Source: an uncultured Candidatus Entotheonella sp.
GTDB lineage: Bacteria > Tectomicrobia > Entotheonellia > Entotheonellales > Entotheonellaceae
Length of the DNA: 64,000 nt
Direction of reading: 5' to 3'
Assembly (NCBI GenBank): GCA_958295825.1
Contig: OY282375.1
Span: 1 to 64,000 of the forward strand
The translations under genes and the position numbers were made by a program. Within the stretch, counting starts at the first letter, position 1. Each line of letters starts with the position of its first letter. The notes beneath the pieces were generated by a model that had not been told where the DNA came from, made no database searches, and saw only the letters and a list, made by a program, of their open reading frames with translations. Shown here piece by piece: positions 18,611 through 27,487 of the stretch.

Positions 18611-19930
18611 ATGAAAGTTGAGGTCGAGCAGACAAATCCTTGCGAACGGCGTTTAACGATCGAAATGCCGGCGGAGCGGGTCCAGCGAGAAATGAACGCG
18701 GTCTACGGGGGCCTTCAAAAGCGCGTCAAAGTCCCCGGCTTTCGGCAGGGCAAGGTCCCCCGGTCCATCTTGGAAAACCACTATCACCACAGCGTTGAAC
18801 AGGAAATCCTGCAGAAGCTGATTCCCGAAGCGCTTTCCGAAGCCATGACGCAAGAGAACTTGCAGGCGGTTGGCGAGCCGCAGATCGACCATGTCGACTT
18901 GGCCAAAGATCGCCCCTTCCAGTTCGTGGCAACCACGCAAATTATCCCCGAAATTGTGCTGTCCGATTACAGTTCCTGGACCTTCACCCGGCACGTCCCG
19001 CCCGTTACGGATGAGCAACTCGAACAGGCGATGCAGCAATTGCGCGAGCGCCATGCGGAGTTGCGCACAGTGCGGGGCCGGGCTGTGCGTGAACACGACT
19101 TTGTGATCGCCAGCTACCAGGGTTCTTTTGAGGGCTCTGACATTCCCGCCATACACGGCACCAACGCGACACTGGAAGTAGGCGCTGGGCAGGTGCTGCC
19201 GGAGATCGAGCACGGGGTTGTCGGGATGATGGAAGGCGAGGAAAAGAACATCCCGATTACGCTCCCTGAAGATTACCGAGACGCCGCCTTGGCGGGCAAA
19301 ATCATTGAAATTCGCCTCACGGTGGTTGAACTCAAAGAGAAAGTCTTGCCAGACCTGGATGACGAATTTGCGCGCGCCTACGAAGACACCGACTCGTTGG
19401 ACTTCTTGCGGGAGCGTCTGCGGTCCGATGTCGAAACCGCCATCGGCGAGCGCGCCGACACCGAGGTGCGGGCGGACATTCTCAAACGGTTGGTGGACGA
19501 GAACACCTTCGAAGTGCCAGAGGTTCTCGTGCATGACCAGATGCGCCGAGCTTATCTGCAAGGAATGCGTGCCGTGAAGGGCGGCCAATTGGACGAGAGC
19601 GATTTCAACGTGGACGTGGCAGCTTTGGATGAAACGTTTAGCACGCAGGCGCGCGAGGTGGTGCGCGGGCAGTTGATTTTACGACATATCGGCGTCCAAG
19701 CCGGCATAACTGTTACACCGGAAGAAGTGGATGCCGAGATTGCCAGGCTGGCAAGCCGCGTGGCACAAAATCCGGAGGCCCTGAAGCAGACGCTGCAGCG
19801 TAATGGCACCCTGAATGGTATCGAAAGCGGCCTGCGGGACGATAAAATCTTCGTGGCCATCCTGGCCGACGTGCAGGTGTCCGACAGTACCGCCGAACGG
19901 GAAACCACGACGGAAACGTCAGGGACTTAG
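18611..19930 (+). CDS. tig: Trigger factor, ribosome-associated chaperone/PPIase
   Basis: 439 residues in the standard three-domain order. The ribosome-binding domain carries the signature VPGFRQGKVPRSI near residue 40. A central FKBP-type domain (HGTNATLEVGAGQVLPEIEHGVVGM) and a C-terminal chaperone cradle (LKRLVDENTFEVPEVLVHDQM) follow. It holds nascent chains at the ribosome exit. The order tig-clpP-clpX is the classic one and intergenic gaps are only 42 and 41 bases, so these form an operon. The Shine-Dalgarno at ATG 18611 is weak. The family motif fixes the start only approximately. Confidence 0.95.
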   Translation: MKVEVEQTNPCERRLTIEMPAERVQREMNAVYGGLQKRVKVPGFRQGKVPRSILENHYHHSVEQEILQKLIPEALSEAMTQENLQAVGEPQIDHVDLAKDRPFQFVATTQIIPEIVLSDYSSWTFTRHVPPVTDEQLEQAMQQLRERHAELRTVRGRAVREHDFVIASYQGSFEGSDIPAIHGTNATLEVGAGQVLPEIEHGVVGMMEGEEKNIPITLPEDYRDAALAGKIIEIRLTVVELKEKVLPDLDDEFARAYEDTDSLDFLRERLRSDVETAIGERADTEVRADILKRLVDENTFEVPEVLVHDQMRRAYLQGMRAVKGGQLDESDFNVDVAALDETFSTQAREVVRGQLILRHIGVQAGITVTPEEVDAEIARLASRVAQNPEALKQTLQRNGTLNGIESGLRDDKIFVAILADVQVSDSTAERETTTETSGT

Positions 19931-19972
19931 CCGACGCGGGAACGTCGCAAACGGAGGAGGCAAGGAAAGTAC

Positions 19973-20611
19973 ATGGCGTTGATACCAATGGTAGTCGAAC
20001 AGACCAATCGCGGCGAGCGCGCGTATGACATTTACTCGCGGCTCCTCAAGGACCGCATCATTTTCATTGGCTCACCGATTAACGATGTGATCGCGAATCT
20101 CATCATTGCGCAGCTGCTCTTTCTGGAAGCAGATGATCCCGACCAAGATATCGCCTTTTATATCAACAGCCCTGGGGGTTCAGTCACGGCGGGTTTGGCA
20201 ATCTACGATACCATGCAATACATCCGTCCCGACGTATCCACCATATGTATCGGCATGGCGGCCAGCGCCGCGGCCCTGCTGCTGACGGCCGGACGTACCG
20301 GCAAACGGTATGCCCTGCCGCATTCGACCGTCATGATTCATCAGCCCATGGGAGGCATGCAGGGGCAGGCCACCGACATTGAGATCCACGCCCGCGAGAT
20401 TCTCCGTGTGCGCAGCGTGCTCAACGACATTCTGGTACGCCACACGGGACAGCCGCAGAGCAAGATTGAGGAAGATACCGAAAGGGACCGCTTTATGACG
20501 CCGGAAGAGGCACGGACCTATGGTCTCATTGATGAGGTGATCGTGGCGCGCAACGGCAAGGCAGTGGCGCTGCGCGACGGGACGGCAGACAATTCGGATT
20601 CGGCGTCCTAG
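19973..20611 (+). CDS. clpP: ATP-dependent Clp protease, proteolytic subunit
   Basis: 212 residues. The catalytic triad is visible: Ser98 in [10 protein letters not shown], His123 in STVMIHQP and Asp172 in TERDRFM. The mature-type N-terminus [20 protein letters not shown] has little propeptide. It forms the tetradecameric chamber that degrades proteins unfolded by ClpX, encoded next. It is preceded by a purine-rich Shine-Dalgarno. Confidence 0.96.
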   Translation: MALIPMVVEQTNRGERAYDIYSRLLKDRIIFIGSPINDVIANLIIAQLLFLEADDPDQDIAFYINSPGGSVTAGLAIYDTMQYIRPDVSTICIGMAASAAALLLTAGRTGKRYALPHSTVMIHQPMGGMQGQATDIEIHAREILRVRSVLNDILVRHTGQPQSKIEEDTERDRFMTPEEARTYGLIDEVIVARNGKAVALRDGTADNSDSAS

Positions 20612-20652
20612 AGGCTGGCTGCACGACATTCCATGGCATTGGAGGGCGCTGG

Positions 20653-21891
20653 ATGCCACGCAAAGACACGCAGAGTGACAAGCTGCGATGCTCATTTTGC
20701 GGCAAGAACCAGGATGAGGTGAGGCGGCTTATCGCTGGCCCGACCGTGTATATCTGTGACGAGTGTATTGATCTATGCAACGACATCATTCTCGAAGAAG
20801 GGGCAAACGAAAAGACTGCAGTCATGCAGCACTCGTTGACTCCCAAGGAGATCAATCAGCGGCTCGACGAATACATCATCGGCCAAGTGCAGGCCAAGAA
20901 AGTGCTTTCGGTGGCGGTTTACAACCACTACAAGCGCATCGAGGCGAACGCGGGTTCGGATGACGTTGAGTTGCAGAAAAGCAACGTGCTGCTCATCGGT
21001 CCGACCGGTTCCGGCAAGACATTGTTGGCGCAAACGCTGGCCCGTATTCTGGATGTGCCGTTCACCATTGCGGACGCCACCACGCTGACCGAAGCGGGCT
21101 ACGTGGGGGAAGACGTCGAGAACATTATCTTGCGCTTATTGCAGGCGTCTGATTACGACGTGGAACGTGCCGAGCGGGGCATTATCTACATAGACGAGAT
21201 CGACAAGATCAGCCGCAAGGCCGAAAACCCTTCCATCACGCGCGATGTCTCCGGCGAGGGCGTGCAACAGGCCCTGTTGAAGATCATTGAAGGCACCGTA
21301 GCCAGCGTACCCCCGCAGGGCGGCCGCAAGCACCCGCATCAGGAATTTCTGCAGGTCGATACCACGAATATCCTTTTTATCTGCGGCGGCGCGTTTCACG
21401 GGCTGGAGAAGATCATTGAACAGCGTATGAGCAAACGCACCATGGGGTTTGAAGTCCAGCTCTATTCCAGAAATGACGAACCGCTGGGTGAAATCCTGTC
21501 GCGCGTGCAGCCCGAGGATCTGCTCAAGAATGGACTCATCCCAGAATTCGTGGGCCGCCTGCCCATTGTGGCGACGCTTGAGGAACTCACCGAGGACGAC
21601 TTCGTGTGTATCCTCACGACCCCTAAGAACGCTCTTGTCCGGCAATATCAGAAGTATTTCGATTTTGAAAAGGTGGCCCTCACGTTTACCGACGAGGCGC
21701 TCCGGGCTATCGCCCAAGAAGCGTTGCGCCGTAAGACCGGCGCCCGCGGGCTGCGGTCAATCCTGGAAGAAGTGATGCTTGATACAATGTATGAACTACC
21801 TTCCCGGCACGACATTCAGGAGTGCACGATCACCCACGATGTGGTCACGAAACGTCAGCAGCCGGCGCTATTTTTCAAGCAGGCCAGCTAG
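20653..21891 (+). CDS. clpX: ATP-dependent Clp protease, ATPase/unfoldase subunit
   Basis: 412 residues. The N-terminal zinc-binding domain has Cys13, Cys16, Cys35 and Cys38. Walker A is GPTGSGKT (116-123), the pore loop GYVGE (149-153) and Walker B IIYIDEID (177-184). The C-terminal AAA lid has [12 protein letters not shown]. It recognises tagged substrates and feeds them to ClpP. The stop codon TAG (21889-21891) is part of the CTAG target at which an IS5-family element has landed, so the reading frame survives exactly. Confidence 0.96.
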   Translation: MPRKDTQSDKLRCSFCGKNQDEVRRLIAGPTVYICDECIDLCNDIILEEGANEKTAVMQHSLTPKEINQRLDEYIIGQVQAKKVLSVAVYNHYKRIEANAGSDDVELQKSNVLLIGPTGSGKTLLAQTLARILDVPFTIADATTLTEAGYVGEDVENIILRLLQASDYDVERAERGIIYIDEIDKISRKAENPSITRDVSGEGVQQALLKIIEGTVASVPPQGGRKHPHQEFLQVDTTNILFICGGAFHGLEKIIEQRMSKRTMGFEVQLYSRNDEPLGEILSRVQPEDLLKNGLIPEFVGRLPIVATLEELTEDDFVCILTTPKNALVRQYQKYFDFEKVALTFTDEALRAIAQEALRRKTGARGLRSILEEVMLDTMYELPSRHDIQECTITHDVVTKRQQPALFFKQAS

Positions 21892-22587
21892 GGTCGTGGA
21901 CATTTCATCTGGACCACTGGGCTGTCTGTAATCGGCGGAGAATCCAACCCCAATCAACAATAGCCAAATGGGAATGACGTACGCCACGAACGATCATCAG
22001 ACCCCGGACGAGCCGCAGAGACAATCGGGTGTCCCTGAAGCCGGCCTGTGGATGGCCCGTACCGGAGCCCCCAGGGTGCAACTTGCCCGAGGAATTCGGG
22101 CTGTGAACGCGGCATGTCGATTGCGAGTACGTGCTTGTTGACGGCACCCTCGTGCGGCTCCACCCCGTAGCCAGGCGGTCGGTCGCTCGTGCGGTGGCCC
22201 AGGCACCCAGATCAGCGTGAGGGGCGACGCCGTGGGCAGTTCGTACTGCTGCCGGGCCAGCGTCACGATCCGCGCAATGCGTCGCTGCTCGCCGCCGTCG
22301 AATTCGAGGCGCTGATTGCGGACAAAGCCTGCGACAGCAACGAGTTACGCGTCCAGTTTCAAGCTCGTGGCGTTACGGGGGTGATTCCTCCCAAGTCGAA
22401 CCGCGTCGAGGTGATCGAGTACGACTCGGAGATGTCCAAGTGGCGGTGTTTGGTGGAGAATTTCTTCCGCAAACTCAAGCCCTTCCGTCGCCTTGCGATG
22501 CGCTTTCGAGAAGTCCGACGTCAGCTACGCCGCGATGATCTTATGCGGTAAGTTCTCGCTTGGCACTTGCCTAAGTGTCCACAGGCC
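21892..22587 (+). mobile_element. IS5-family element, copy 1, degraded
   Basis: The element is bounded by CTAG on both sides (21888-21891 and 22588-22591). Its ends GGTCGTGGACATTT and, inverted, AAGTGTCCACAGGCC are diverged terminal repeats. The surviving transposase end (22189-22551) reads FVLLPGQRHDP, ADKACDSNELR, GVIPPKSNRVE and LVENFFRKLKPFRRLAMRF, typical of IS5-type DDE transposases. The first part is shortened and out of frame relative to copy 2 at 23610. It is not autonomous. Confidence 0.7.
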
Positions 22588-22613
22588 CTAGGATAATGCG
22601 AAAGGAGACGACA

Positions 22614-23549
22614 ATGGCGGAATGGAGGGTACGGGCGCTGACTGGCGGCTTGGTCATTGTGACGTTGGTATTAGCCGGTTGGGTGCTACCGGCGGTGGCG
22701 CACGACATGCAGGATGATGTCCGCCGGATCGCCGTGGTGTCCGCCTTTGCGCCGGAGATGACGGTGCTGCGGGGAGATATGGACAGTGCCAGGGTGCACT
22801 CAATCAACGGCGTCGAATTTGTCGCCGGGACTCTGGAAGGACAAAACGTCGTGCTGTTCCTGAGCGGCATCAGCGTCGTCAACGCGGCGATGACGGTGCA
22901 GCTGGCCTTGGACCACTTCACGATCGACCGGATCGTTTTCTCGGGCATTGCGGGCGGCGTTGATCCGGCGTTGCACATCGGCGACGTGGTGATCGCCGAC
23001 CGTTGGGGGCAGTATCTTGAGACGCTCTTTGCTCGGGAGGTCGAGGGCGGGTGGGCCAAGCCACCGTTCTTCGACTACCCGTTCGCCAATTTCGGCATGA
23101 TGTTCCCGCGCTCGGTCACGGTGCAGAGGGCCAGCGCCGAGGCGCCCGAGACGCGCTTCTGGTTTCCGGTGGATGATGCGCTGCTGGCCCATGCCCGCCA
23201 CGCGGCTGCAGAGGCGGTGCTCGACCGTTGCCAAGCGGATGGCGCCTGTCTGCAGCGGCCGCCCAAGATCATCATCGGCGGCCCTGGGGTGTCGGGGGGC
23301 GCCTTTATCGACAACGCGGCGTTTCGCGAGTACACGTTCAAGACGTTTGGCGCCCGCGTGTTGGACATGGAAAGTGCCGCCGTGGCGCACGTGGCCTATG
23401 CGAACAACGTGCCGTTCATCGCCGTCCGCAGCCTGTCCGATCTGGCAGGCGGCGGACAAGGCGAGAACGAAATCGAGGTTTTTTTGGGCTTGGCGGCGGG
23501 CAACTCAGCGACAGTCGTGAAGGCATTGTTGCGAGGGATGCCGGAGTAG
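22614..23549 (+). CDS. Exported nucleosidase (MTA/SAH nucleosidase family)
   Basis: 311 residues with AAAGGAG before ATG 22614. A signal peptide (about 1-28, GLVIVTLVLAGWVLPAVAHD) precedes a purine-nucleoside-phosphorylase-type domain of the 5'-methylthioadenosine/adenosylhomocysteine nucleosidase family. Marks are IAVVSAFAPEM with the catalytic-type Glu, FSGIAGGVDP, and VLDMESAAVAHVAYANNVPFI followed by RSLSD, containing the substrate Glu and catalytic Asp. An inserted region with three Cys between residues 170 and 220 is outside the minimal fold. Export suggests it acts on periplasmic nucleosides rather than in methyl recycling. It was probably next to clpX before the IS entered. Confidence 0.82.
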   Translation: MAEWRVRALTGGLVIVTLVLAGWVLPAVAHDMQDDVRRIAVVSAFAPEMTVLRGDMDSARVHSINGVEFVAGTLEGQNVVLFLSGISVVNAAMTVQLALDHFTIDRIVFSGIAGGVDPALHIGDVVIADRWGQYLETLFAREVEGGWAKPPFFDYPFANFGMMFPRSVTVQRASAEAPETRFWFPVDDALLAHARHAAAEAVLDRCQADGACLQRPPKIIIGGPGVSGGAFIDNAAFREYTFKTFGARVLDMESAAVAHVAYANNVPFIAVRSLSDLAGGGQGENEIEVFLGLAAGNSATVVKALLRGMPE

Positions 23550-23609
23550 GTCGGAGCTCAGCAAGGTGAGGTCTGATCCAAAGTTGCTTTCGGAGACGGA
23601 ATTTCCTAG

Positions 23610-24404
23610 GGCCTGTTGACATTCATATAGTCCATCGTCTGTAATTGAGGGGAATTCAACCCCCGATCCAGATCAGCCAAGGGGAGGTGGACACGTGGCG
23701 CGAAGAATCCTCAGCGACTCGCAATGGGCGTGTGTGGCGCCCCTACTACCTGGAAAGAACGGCGACCCCGGACGCTCCGCAAGAGACAATCGGGAGTTCC
23801 TCGAAGTCGTCCTGTGGATGGCTCGCACCGGAGCTCCATGGCGCGATTTACCCAGCGAGTTCGGGCTGTGGAACTCGCTGTTCCAACGTTTCCGGAGGTG
23901 GACGCACAAAGGCGTCTTCGAGCGAGTTTTCAAGGAATGATCAGCCGCTGCCGACTTCGAGTACGTGCTGATCGACGGCGCCATCGTACGACTCCATCAA
24001 CACGGCGCCGGGGCTAAAGGGGGATCCGAGCCAAGCCGTCGGTCGCTCGCGGGGTGGCCCAAGCACGAAGATCAGCGTGAGGGTCGACGCCCTGGGCAAT
24101 TTGGTGAAATTCGTCCTGCTGCCGGGCCAGCGCCACGACCTGATCGGCGTTCCTTCTTTGCTTGATGGCGCCGAGTTGAAAGAGCGGGGTGCGACGGCGG
24201 TGATTCCCCCCAAGTCGAATCGCGTTGATGAGATCGACTACGACGTGGAGATGTACAAGTGGCGTCATCTGGTGGAGAATTTCTTTTGTAACCTCAAGCA
24301 CTTCTGTCGTCTTGCGATGCGTTTTGAGAAGATGGACGTCAGTTACGCCGCGATGATTCATACGGTGAGTTCTCGCTTGGCGCTTGCCTAAATGTCAACA
24401 GGCT
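23610..24404 (+). mobile_element. IS5-family element, copy 2, inactive
   Basis: A 795-bp element between CTAG direct repeats (23606-23609, 24405-24408) with 14-base terminal repeats GGCCTGTTGACATT and, inverted, AATGTCAACAGGCT. The transposase starts at GTG 23695 (ARRILSDSQWACVAPLLPG) and reaches a TGA at 23938-23940. Reading continues in the same frame with DFEYVLIDGAIVRLHQHG, then shifts frame to SQAVGRSRGGPSTKISVRVD and ends LVENFFCNLKHFCRLAMRF. A stretch around the second Asp present in copy 1 is deleted. It is inactive. Confidence 0.75.
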
Positions 24405-25000
24405 CTAGTTTAGGGTCTTGTCTATAAATCATCATATGGCTTGTTCTTTTCTCATCATCAACGTTTGAGAAAAGGAGTGAGCCGTGAACATCTGTGGAAC
24501 CACAGGATATCTGGCAGTTTTGCCAGCATTTCTGTGTTTTTGGTTTGTGCCAGAATTCCTGTGTAACATGGCAAGGGCTTTCGTCTCGCTCGGTGAATGA
24601 CGAAAGCCCGCCATGTTAGACGCTGCAGGCAGTCCAAATCTGACGTGTTTGTCTGTTTGAAGGAGGCGTGACGTGAAGGTTTTCGTTTCGTTGTTCTGGG
24701 CGTAGCCCACGTTGGCCCTAAAAGCCTTCTCGATGGTATCCCAGGTAGGGCCCAATGCCCGTATGGTCAGCTGCGTACGCTTGGCAACGCCCACAGGCGA
24801 TACCGCCGCCGCTTTCTAAGTTCGGCCCTGCAAGTCTTGCAGCTCATCACCCATCAGGGGGATTAGAAACCTGTTATGATGATCAACGGCGTCCGCGTGA
24901 TAACGACCCCAAGGCGCAATCTCGTCAACGCGACTACCATGGGGATGATTGTCTGGGGCACGCTATTCTTTTGTGAAGTGAACCTCAACGGGTTAGGCCT
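24405..25000. other. Gene-poor region with repeats and hairpins
   Basis: No gene is convincing here. Its left part holds three 16-mer repeats and a large hairpin, described separately. A 42-codon frame from 24876 (MMINGVRVITTPRRNLV...) ends in an ATGA overlap with the broken DUF4231 gene and may be the tail of a lost partner gene. I recognise nothing in it. Confidence 0.35.
24492..24617. repeat. Three 16-mer repeats plus a 20-bp hairpin
   Basis: The 16-mer TGCCAGNATTCCTGTG occurs inverted at 24501-24516 (one or two changes) and direct at 24521-24536 and 24548-24563. The first and second copies face each other to form CTGGCA-GTTT-TGCCAG, and the outer part of the first forms CTGTGG-AA-CCACAG (24492-24505). 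A long hairpin follows, AACATGGC-A-AGGGCTTTCGTC with its complement, at 24565-24617. This could be an operator array, a transposon end or a structured RNA. No protein gene fits it. Confidence 0.55.
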
Positions 25001-25366
25001 ATGAAATCTACCGAATTCCCTGCGCTTTACCAAGCTTAGAATACCGCAGCAATAAAGGCACAATCGTCATACATGCGAATGCTGAAATTTCAATATGGCC
25101 TTCTTGTGATAGCCGCAGCACTCTCTTTCTGGTTTGAGAATTCACCCAAGATATACAACCCTTAGTATGATATTCATGACATCATTCATCGTACTTCTAA
25201 TTTATACCTCCTTCAGACAGCCCGAGAGGGAATGGTACACTTCACGTGCTCTTGCCGAATCAGTCAAAACGTCAACTTGGCGCTACATGATGTGTGCTAC
25301 GCCCTTCGAAAATTCTAAGCAGCTACATGAAGCTGAACAAAAATTCGGAACGGAATTACAAGTCGG
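25001..25366 (+). pseudogene. DUF4231/SLATT-domain protein, broken and cut by an IS
   Basis: ATG 25001 opens MKSTEFPALYQA, then TAG, then NTAAIKAQSSYMRMLKFQYG with the first membrane helix LLVIAAALSFWF, then another TAG. The homologous signal resumes in a second frame with the second helix (FMTSFIVLLIYTSF) and the conserved EREWYTSRALAESVKTSTWR followed by YMMCATPF. The gene stops at the terminal repeat of the next mobile element. SLATT proteins are small membrane effectors proposed to work in nucleotide-signal immune systems. This copy is dead. Confidence 0.65.
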
Positions 25367-25375
25367 AATTACAAG

Positions 25376-26383
25376 TTACAGGCTTAATAGCACGCCCTGC
25401 CCTGTGCCGCGCGCAACCATGCCCGGCACGTCGAATCCCTTGCCATTCAGAATGTCTTCAACCGTCCGTAGCTGCATACGGGGGTATGGCCGCGCAAACG
25501 TGGACTGGGTATCTCCTGCCTCAGCCATGAAGCGATGGAAGTTACGTTCCTTCGTTACGCCCAATGGCTCCAGGATAAGCAGGCCGACCCTCAGCGCCGC
25601 GTCGTTCTCCAACACGCCTCGCAGGGCGCGTCGCGTGGCAATACCGACGTTCTTGCCGCCCTTCACCTCCATCGCCATGCTTTGCAGGTCGTCCACGTTC
25701 GGCATAGCGAAGTACAAGCGTCCGTCGATGCCGCCGTCTGCCGTGCGCCGCGTTGTCACGAAGCCGTCCACGGTTTCGACAGCCCATTTCTGGAAGGGGT
25801 AGGGATCACGCTTCCACAGGTCGCGGGCGCCTTCCAGGGTGCGCGGCACGCCGTCAACTTCAAAGTCCTTGCCCGCCACCAATCGCAGGCGGTCTTGCAG
25901 GCGCACTTTCGCCACGCGCTTGACGGCGTGAATGGCGATGTCGATACCGACCCAGCGCCGCCCCAGTCTGTGGGCAGCCTCCAGCGTGGTGGCGCAACCG
26001 CAGAACGGGTCGAATACCACGTCGCCTTCGTTGCTGCTCGCCTTGATGATGCGCTCAAGCAGCGCCAAGGGCTTTTGCGTCGCGTAGCCCATGCGTTCAC
26101 GGGCGCGGCCAGACAAGTTGTCAATATCGTTCCACAAATTCGTTGCAGGTCGCCCGCCAGAGAGATAGGTCTTGCGATCAGGGCGCCCCGTGCCAGACCC
26201 TACAAGTCGCCCCTCTCTGTCCAACGCCCGCAACTTGGCGGGCTTCATACGCCACCCCCATCTTGGGACATATCCCTTGTATTCATACACAAGGTTCGGC
26301 CTTTCTCCCATTGATGCCGTGCGTATGATTTCGTGAAGTCTGTATCTGCCCTTCTCGTCTTCAGGTCTGTAAAAGTCGGACAC
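25376..26383 (-). pseudogene. DNA methyltransferase, C-terminal part with nuclease-like tail
   Basis: 335 codons from GTG 26383. The first part (YRPEDEKGRYRLHEI, KPLALLERIIKASSNEGDVV, FDPFCGCATTLEAAHRLGRR) is the AdoMet-binding half of a beta-class adenine/N4-cytosine methyltransferase, with FCGCATT as motif I. After residue 200 comes DGGIDGRLYF then MAMEVKGGKN, which looks like a PD-(D/E)xK endonuclease core. The catalytic DPPF half is in a separate fragment (26487-26630) and roughly 100 residues between them are gone, so the protein cannot be functional as encoded. Confidence 0.7.
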
Positions 26384-26486
26384 CTATTTCTCATCATGAG
26401 GCACATACACCGGATTCCACGTCCTAGCAGATGTCTTGGAAGAGGACAAGATGATGTCTCTCACCTGCCCAAAGCCTTTGGAATCG

Positions 26487-26630
26487 TTATGAGAACTTGT
26501 GCGTCGCGTTGTATTCCTGATTCGAGTTGAAGGGCGGGTCCAGGTAAATCAGGTCCACGCTGCCCAGGTTCACGTGATCTCGCATGATCGTGAGGCAGTC
26601 GCCGTAGTAGAGCCGGTTCACGCGAAGCAT
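26487..26630 (-). pseudogene. DNA methyltransferase, N-terminal fragment with DPPF motif
   Basis: From ATG 26630 it reads MLRVNRLYYGDCLTIMRDHV and then VDLIYLDPPFNSNQEYNATH, and stops at 26487. DPPF is the catalytic motif IV of amino-methyltransferases. The start lies inside the last codons of the transposase gene (13-base overlap), so the two were translated together. It is the front end of the broken gene at 25376-26383. Confidence 0.65.
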
Positions 26631-27358
26631 CCACGGATGAAGCCGCCGAACGGATCGACATTCTTGCGTTCGTTGTACTTCCAGCAGGCTTCGGCGACGT
26701 ACAGCAGGGTATACGGTACGCCGTAGTGGTGATGCGAGCCGTACCAGGCGCGCTTGAGCAAAGACCAGAAGCCCTCAATCGTGTTGGTGTGAACCGAGCC
26801 TTCGGCATAGGCCGTGCTGTGGTTGATAACGGCGTGCTGCATGAAGTTCTTGACGCCGCCATAGCCCTTCCATTCGTCCGTCATCAGCAGCGAGCCGGCG
26901 GGTTCCACGTTGTCCTTGATGAACTTGAGCAGGGGCTTGCCGCCCAGATAGGTTTCGTCGGCTTCGATGATGCCTTGGAGCAGGTGACGCTCGCGGTTCA
27001 CCATCGCAACCCGAATGCGGGTTTGCATGTACCCTACGGTTTGTTGCCTCACGTCCAGATCACGGGCAAGCTGGCAGCTCGACAGGCTTTTCTTGGCGTT
27101 CGCCATCAAGCCGATTGCCAGGAACCACTTTTGCAAAGGGACTTTGGTCTTTTGCATGATCGTGCCGGACAGGACGTTGAAGCTGGACTTGCAAGCGTGG
27201 CAATTCCAACGGCCCACCTTGTCCAGTTCGTTCTTGCGGGCCACCTTGTCGCTCCTGCAATGCGGGCAGGTCGGATTATCCCCCCAACGGACGGTTTCAA
27301 GGTGTTCAAGGCAGGATTCTTGCGTCGGATACTTGCTGAAAATACTGATCAGGTTCAT
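26618..27358 (-). CDS. IS1595-family transposase, probably with an internal in-frame deletion
   Basis: 246 residues. The N-terminal zinc ribbon has CPHCRSDK...WNCHACKSSF. The DDE core shows IIEADETYLGGK, LMTDEWKGYGG and HTNTIEGFWSLLKRAWYG. Typical members are near 300 residues and have about 50 residues between the first Asp block and the TDEWK block. Here ETYLGGKPLLKFIKDNVEPAG joins them directly, so an in-frame deletion is likely and activity doubtful. The start MNLISIFSKYPTQESCLEHL is normal for the family. Confidence 0.75.
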   Translation of the reverse strand: MNLISIFSKYPTQESCLEHLETVRWGDNPTCPHCRSDKVARKNELDKVGRWNCHACKSSFNVLSGTIMQKTKVPLQKWFLAIGLMANAKKSLSSCQLARDLDVRQQTVGYMQTRIRVAMVNRERHLLQGIIEADETYLGGKPLLKFIKDNVEPAGSLLMTDEWKGYGGVKNFMQHAVINHSTAYAEGSVHTNTIEGFWSLLKRAWYGSHHHYGVPYTLLYVAEACWKYNERKNVDPFGGFIRGCFA

Positions 27359-27487
27359 GGCGTCACCTCCTAAAGAGAAGGGACTACCCTATGTCTGAAT
27401 TGTCAAGCCTGTAACTTGTAATTGCGATGGCGATATAGTTCGCCCTACACACCGGTCTCGACTTCCCCTGCGAAGAAGGAGCACGTC

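Larger units (their letters stand above)
25367..27423. mobile_element. IS1595-type transposon carrying a methyltransferase passenger
   Basis: Identical 19-base inverted repeats AATTACAAGTTACAGGCTT lie at 25367-25385 and 27405-27423, enclosing 2057 bp. Inside, on the minus strand, are a transposase and, overlapping its end, a DNA methyltransferase gene now missing its middle. A 13-base tandem duplication (CGGAATTACAAGT, twice from 25351) straddles the left end. I see no clear target duplication. It interrupts the DUF4231 gene. Passenger genes are known in parts of the IS1595 family; this combination is inferred from sequence here. Confidence 0.7.

Noticed and set aside
23938..23940. TGA inside the IS5-family transposase as a second selenocysteine codon
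   Set aside because: The position is not a Cys in relatives, other frameshifts and a deletion follow, and the element is plainly decayed.
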